Below are positions 62,847 to 64,000 of a stretch of DNA of 64,000 nt, piece by piece. The notes under the pieces are model-generated. The model was given only the letters and a program-made list of their open reading frames with translations. It did no database searches and was not told the DNA's origin. Made by a program: the position numbers and the translations under genes. How positions within the stretch are numbered: position 1 is the first letter of the stretch; the number at the start of each line of letters is the position of its first letter. This DNA is from Caldilineaceae bacterium (lineage in GTDB: Bacteria; Chloroflexota; Anaerolineae; Caldilineales; Caldilineaceae), in contig JAHBVH010000010.1 in the NCBI GenBank assembly GCA_019637645.1, positions 62,001-126,000 on the forward strand, read 5' to 3'.

Positions 62847-62903
62847 AGCTATCTCCACAAACCTACGCTAACAACGGGGTGCGCAATTCGTACAGTGTCC
62901 ACA

Positions 62904-62935
62904 CCCATCACGTTTCACAAGTCACGTTTCATGGG
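62904..62935. repeat. Hairpin with duplicated TCACGTTTCA words
   Basis: CCCAT and ATGGG close a loop holding TCACGTTTCA twice. CATCACGTTTCAC is identical to 9137–9149. Lies upstream of the S41 gene within the 62847–63204 gap, which otherwise holds only the hairpin at 63141. Confidence 0.4.
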
Positions 62936-63140
62936 CCTAACACGTTCTAAACGCTTTTCTGCAGCCACCAGTTTCTACTATTTGACAGATATTGTACCAT
63001 CCTTTGGGTAATTGTGGATAGGAATTGCATGAGAAAATCAGACGCTACCCACAAGCCCAGCCATCGCAACAAAGTGGTAGGTCGTTTGCTGCTGGCTACG
63101 TCCGGATTTTTAGAAGAATCAACCTATCGCGTATGATCTG

Positions 63141-63164
63141 CCCAGCAAGAATATGTCTGCTGGG
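63141..63164. promoter_or_regulatory. Hairpin CCCAGCA-N10-TGCTGGG in MFS leader
   Basis: Perfect 7-bp stem 40 bp before the transporter start. TATGAT at 63132–63137 may be the -10, which would put the stem at the 5' end of the mRNA. Possible stability or control element. Confidence 0.4.
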
Positions 63165-63204
63165 AAATTTGTTGATCACCACCAGAACTATCGATGAGGC
63201 GATG

Positions 63205-64000
63205 ATGAAAGCTGTGCTAGTCCGCCGTTGGCCGGTCACGCCCTTGCATGGGATGCGTGCTTTGTACCTCATGCTGATCACCCAGTCACTCTCCCTGATT
63301 GGCAGCCGGATGACGACGATTGGGCTTGGTCTATGGCTTTTTACGCAGACGCAGACAACCGCGCCTTTGCTCCTAGTGGCCTTTTTGATGGAGTTGCCTG
63401 GTATGTTGCTGGGCAGCGTGGCGGGTGCGGTCATTGATCGGGTGCCGCGCAAGCCCGTGCTGATCCTGACTGATGCTGGGCTAGCGCTTGGTACGCTCAT
63501 CCTCCTGGCAACCATCCTCACCGATACCTTTAGCATCGTTTTGCTCTATGGGGTGGCCTTAATCCAGGGCGCGTTGACCATCTTCCAAAGCCCTGCCAGT
63601 GAAGCCAGCCTCAGCTTAATGACCCCGGATCAGGGTCGCGATCGGATCAATGGTCTACGCCAGATGCTCTTCCCTTTTGCGGGCATTGTGGCCCCTGCGC
63701 TGACGGGGCTACTTTATCTGATAGGCGGCATTGCGCTTGTCTTTGCGGTCGATCTGGCGACCTTTGTGTTGGCCGCGGGCGCGCTCTGTTGGATCCACAT
63801 CCCCCAACCGGCAGCACCGCCCGCGGATGAGGCCGCGACAACTCTCTGGCAAGATTGGCGCACCGGACTGCGCTTTGTCCGGCACCAGCCGGGGTTATTG
63901 GCGCTGTTGGTCAATACGGTGGTTGGCAATTATCTGTTGAATGGTTCGCTGGAGATCACCATTCCCTATGTGGTGACGATCACGGGGAGCGAGGTGGTCA
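63205..64000 (+). CDS. MFS transporter, 3'-truncated by window edge
   Basis: 266 codons from the ATG at 63205 (GAGG 5 nt upstream; an in-frame ATG at 63202 is nearly the same). Six or more hydrophobic helices are visible, e.g. LYLMLITQSLSLIGSRM, LLVAFLMELPGMLLGSVAG and the MFS signature loop as AVIDRVPRKPVLI. IHIPQP leads to the central cytoplasmic loop. Resembles EntS/macrolide-type exporters. The C-terminal half lies beyond the window, so the substrate cannot be judged. Confidence 0.85.
   Translation, partial: MKAVLVRRWPVTPLHGMRALYLMLITQSLSLIGSRMTTIGLGLWLFTQTQTTAPLLLVAFLMELPGMLLGSVAGAVIDRVPRKPVLILTDAGLALGTLILLATILTDTFSIVLLYGVALIQGALTIFQSPASEASLSLMTPDQGRDRINGLRQMLFPFAGIVAPALTGLLYLIGGIALVFAVDLATFVLAAGALCWIHIPQPAAPPADEAATTLWQDWRTGLRFVRHQPGLLALLVNTVVGNYLLNGSLEITIPYVVTITGSEVV

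Overview
The window is ordinary chromosomal DNA, gene-dense and moderately GC-rich. It most likely comes from a member of the Chloroflexota, probably Anaerolineae/Caldilineales-like. This rests on several cues: two paralogous XRE–STAND ATPase–TPR regulators, secreted proteins carrying YLPLV-type motifs, clusters of Gfo/Idh/MocA oxidoreductases with phytanoyl-CoA-dioxygenase-like proteins, S41 peptidases reading FGTGT where FGKG is usual, and many short intergenic palindromes and word-like repeats. No rRNA, tRNA, CRISPR array, prophage or complete transposase-bearing IS was found. The taxonomic call is inference from gene content, not a phylogeny.

Layout. 1–5.4 kb: 3' part of a Gfo/Idh/MocA oxidoreductase, a small membrane protein, then plsX coupled to the NAD(P)HX repair gene and a DUF624-like membrane protein. 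5.9–7.7 kb: a SAM methyltransferase convergent with a PhyH dioxygenase. 8.2–16.2 kb: a co-directional catabolic-looking block with three more Gfo/Idh/MocA oxidoreductases, a VOC protein, a GT4 glycosyltransferase, an alpha/beta hydrolase, an altered P-loop protein, a beta-rich unknown, an FAH-family enzyme and a small unknown. 16.3–25 kb: a large secreted repeat protein, a hybrid histidine kinase, a mismatch DNA glycosylase and a secreted two-repeat protein. 25–28 kb: the first STAND regulator. 28.5–35 kb: small proteins, SDR, rsmA, HAD hydrolase, GCS2 ligase and a translationally coupled small protein/PhyH pair. 35–40 kb: DMT transporter, D-amino-acid oxidase and AIRS-like protein bracketed by two MITE-like inverted-repeat elements, then a LysM/L,D-transpeptidase. 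40–45 kb: obgE, nadD, an S41 peptidase and an orphan OmpR-type regulator. 45–50.6 kb: an envelope/exopolysaccharide glycosyltransferase run. 50.6–55.6 kb: ABC ATPase, phosphotransferase, GNAT, then a TetR gene divergent from a cytochrome P450 with shared operator-like repeats. 55.6–64 kb: 14-bp tandem array, lipoprotein, CHAD protein, second STAND regulator, second S41 peptidase and the start of an MFS transporter.

Cross-cutting signals. At least five genes on both strands have a good -35/-10 pair with the -10 box ending 6–8 nt before the ATG and no room for a ribosome binding site, which predicts leaderless mRNAs. Three intergenic regions near regulators and secreted proteins share an element of TTACA-like words repeated every 12 bp. 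A GACCTGACAGG-type perfect palindrome recurs at gene ends. These elements, the S41 Lys-to-Thr pair and the 8–16 kb catabolic block are the most promising material for new biology. No single striking new defence or mobile system was recognised.
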